Positions 5,994-6,352 of a stretch of DNA of 6,352 bases are shown in pieces. Source of the DNA: Bacteroidota bacterium (lineage in GTDB: Bacteria; Bacteroidota; Ignavibacteria; UBA10030; UBA8401); NCBI GenBank assembly GCA_003456055.1, contig DMPG01000215.1:6495-12846 (forward strand), written 5' to 3'. Both the position numbers and the translations under genes were made by a program. The number at the start of each line of letters is the position of its first letter. The first letter of the stretch is position 1. Under the pieces are notes generated by a model. That model was not told where the DNA came from, did no database searches, and saw only the letters and a list, made by a program, of their open reading frames with translations.

Positions 5994-6352
5994 TTATGTT
6001 CGTTCTGCAACTCTCATTTTTGCACTGCGTGATCGAGGATTATTGCTCTGTTCTTGTTCTGTTGCTTCTAATGGCTTTTTGGTTACTACCATTAACTCCG
6101 GAATACGCGGTATATCCGGCTGAAATTTATTTCCCGAGGGAATAAATTTTAATGCACAGTCATTAAAAAATGTTTTTACAATTCTATCCTCTAACGAATG
6201 ATACGATATCACTACAATTCTTCCGCCGGATGCAATGAATTGAAGTGAATCATTCAATATTGTCCGCAGTCGATGAAGTTCATCATTTACTTCTATTCTA
6301 ATTGCTTGAAAAACCCTCGCCAGTGATTTCATTTTAAATTTTCCGCCAACGA
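5994..6352 (-). CDS. rsmH: 16S rRNA (cytosine1402-N4)-methyltransferase RsmH, C-terminal part (cut by window edge)
   Basis: RsmH (MraW) uses S-adenosylmethionine to methylate N4 of C1402 in 16S rRNA at the ribosomal P site. The frame is open to the window end, beyond the first visible Met at 6332, and reads VGGKFK before it, so that Met is internal and the gene begins outside the window. The 118 visible residues are roughly the last third of the ~300-residue enzyme. Family marks are VFQAIRIEVNDEL (about 13-25), GGRIVVISYHSLEDRIVK (42-59) and the C-terminal VTKKP followed by NPRSRSAKMRVAER. The S-adenosylmethionine-binding N-terminal motifs are off the window. It ends in TAA only 3 nt before ftsL, as expected for the head of a dcw operon. 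Regulation cannot be judged because the upstream region, where mraZ often lies, is absent. Confidence 0.95.
   Translation of the reverse strand, partial: VGGKFKMKSLARVFQAIRIEVNDELHRLRTILNDSLQFIASGGRIVVISYHSLEDRIVKTFFNDCALKFIPSGNKFQPDIPRIPELMVVTKKPLEATEQEQSNNPRSRSAKMRVAERT

Noticed and set aside
6330..6332. ATG as the start of the gene at the right edge
   Set aside because: The frame stays open to the window end, and the residues after this Met align with the C-terminal third of RsmH, so it is an internal Met of a gene cut by the window.
1..6352. A novel defence, mobile or biosynthetic system inserted in the cluster
   Set aside because: Every gene belongs to the standard dcw set, gaps are tiny, and there are no direct repeats, terminal inverted repeats, integrase or transposase fragments.

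Overview
The window holds one co-directional stretch of a division and cell wall (dcw) gene cluster, read entirely from the minus strand. In transcription order, from high to low coordinates, it contains the 3' part of rsmH (mraW), an ftsL-like gene, ftsI (class B penicillin-binding protein), murE, murF and the 5' part of mraY. The window edges cut rsmH and mraY; neither looks broken. The four inner genes are complete, with intact catalytic motifs and no frameshift.

Nearly every base is coding. The gaps are 3 nt (rsmH/ftsL), 57 nt (ftsL/ftsI) and 16 nt (ftsI/murE), followed by two 1-nt TAATG stop/start overlaps (murE/murF and murF/mraY). I see no convincing promoter, terminator, RNA gene, repeat array or mobile element. 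All five starts are ATG. The five stops seen are TAA, except TAG for ftsI. Shine-Dalgarno sequences are weak, badly spaced or absent.

The genes work together. MurE adds an amino acid, most likely meso-diaminopimelate, to UDP-MurNAc-dipeptide. MurF adds D-Ala-D-Ala. MraY moves the finished phospho-MurNAc-pentapeptide to undecaprenyl phosphate to make lipid I. FtsI cross-links the resulting peptidoglycan at the division septum, where FtsL belongs to the complex that activates it. RsmH methylates 16S rRNA and is a traditional first gene of this cluster.

The organism is a bacterium with DAP-type peptidoglycan and AT-leaning DNA. Weak ribosome binding sites, the form of the RsmH C-terminus (FQAIRIEVNDEL) and PASTA domains on FtsI suggest the Bacteroidota/Chlorobiota/Ignavibacteriota (FCB) side. 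Retention of murF between murE and mraY fits the Chlorobi/Ignavibacteria type better than typical Bacteroidetes. This placement is inference. I found no previously undescribed system; the window is a conserved housekeeping locus. The details most worth checking are a Thr-to-Met change in the MraY KxGTPTMGG motif, two PASTA domains on FtsI, and a long N-terminal tail on FtsL.
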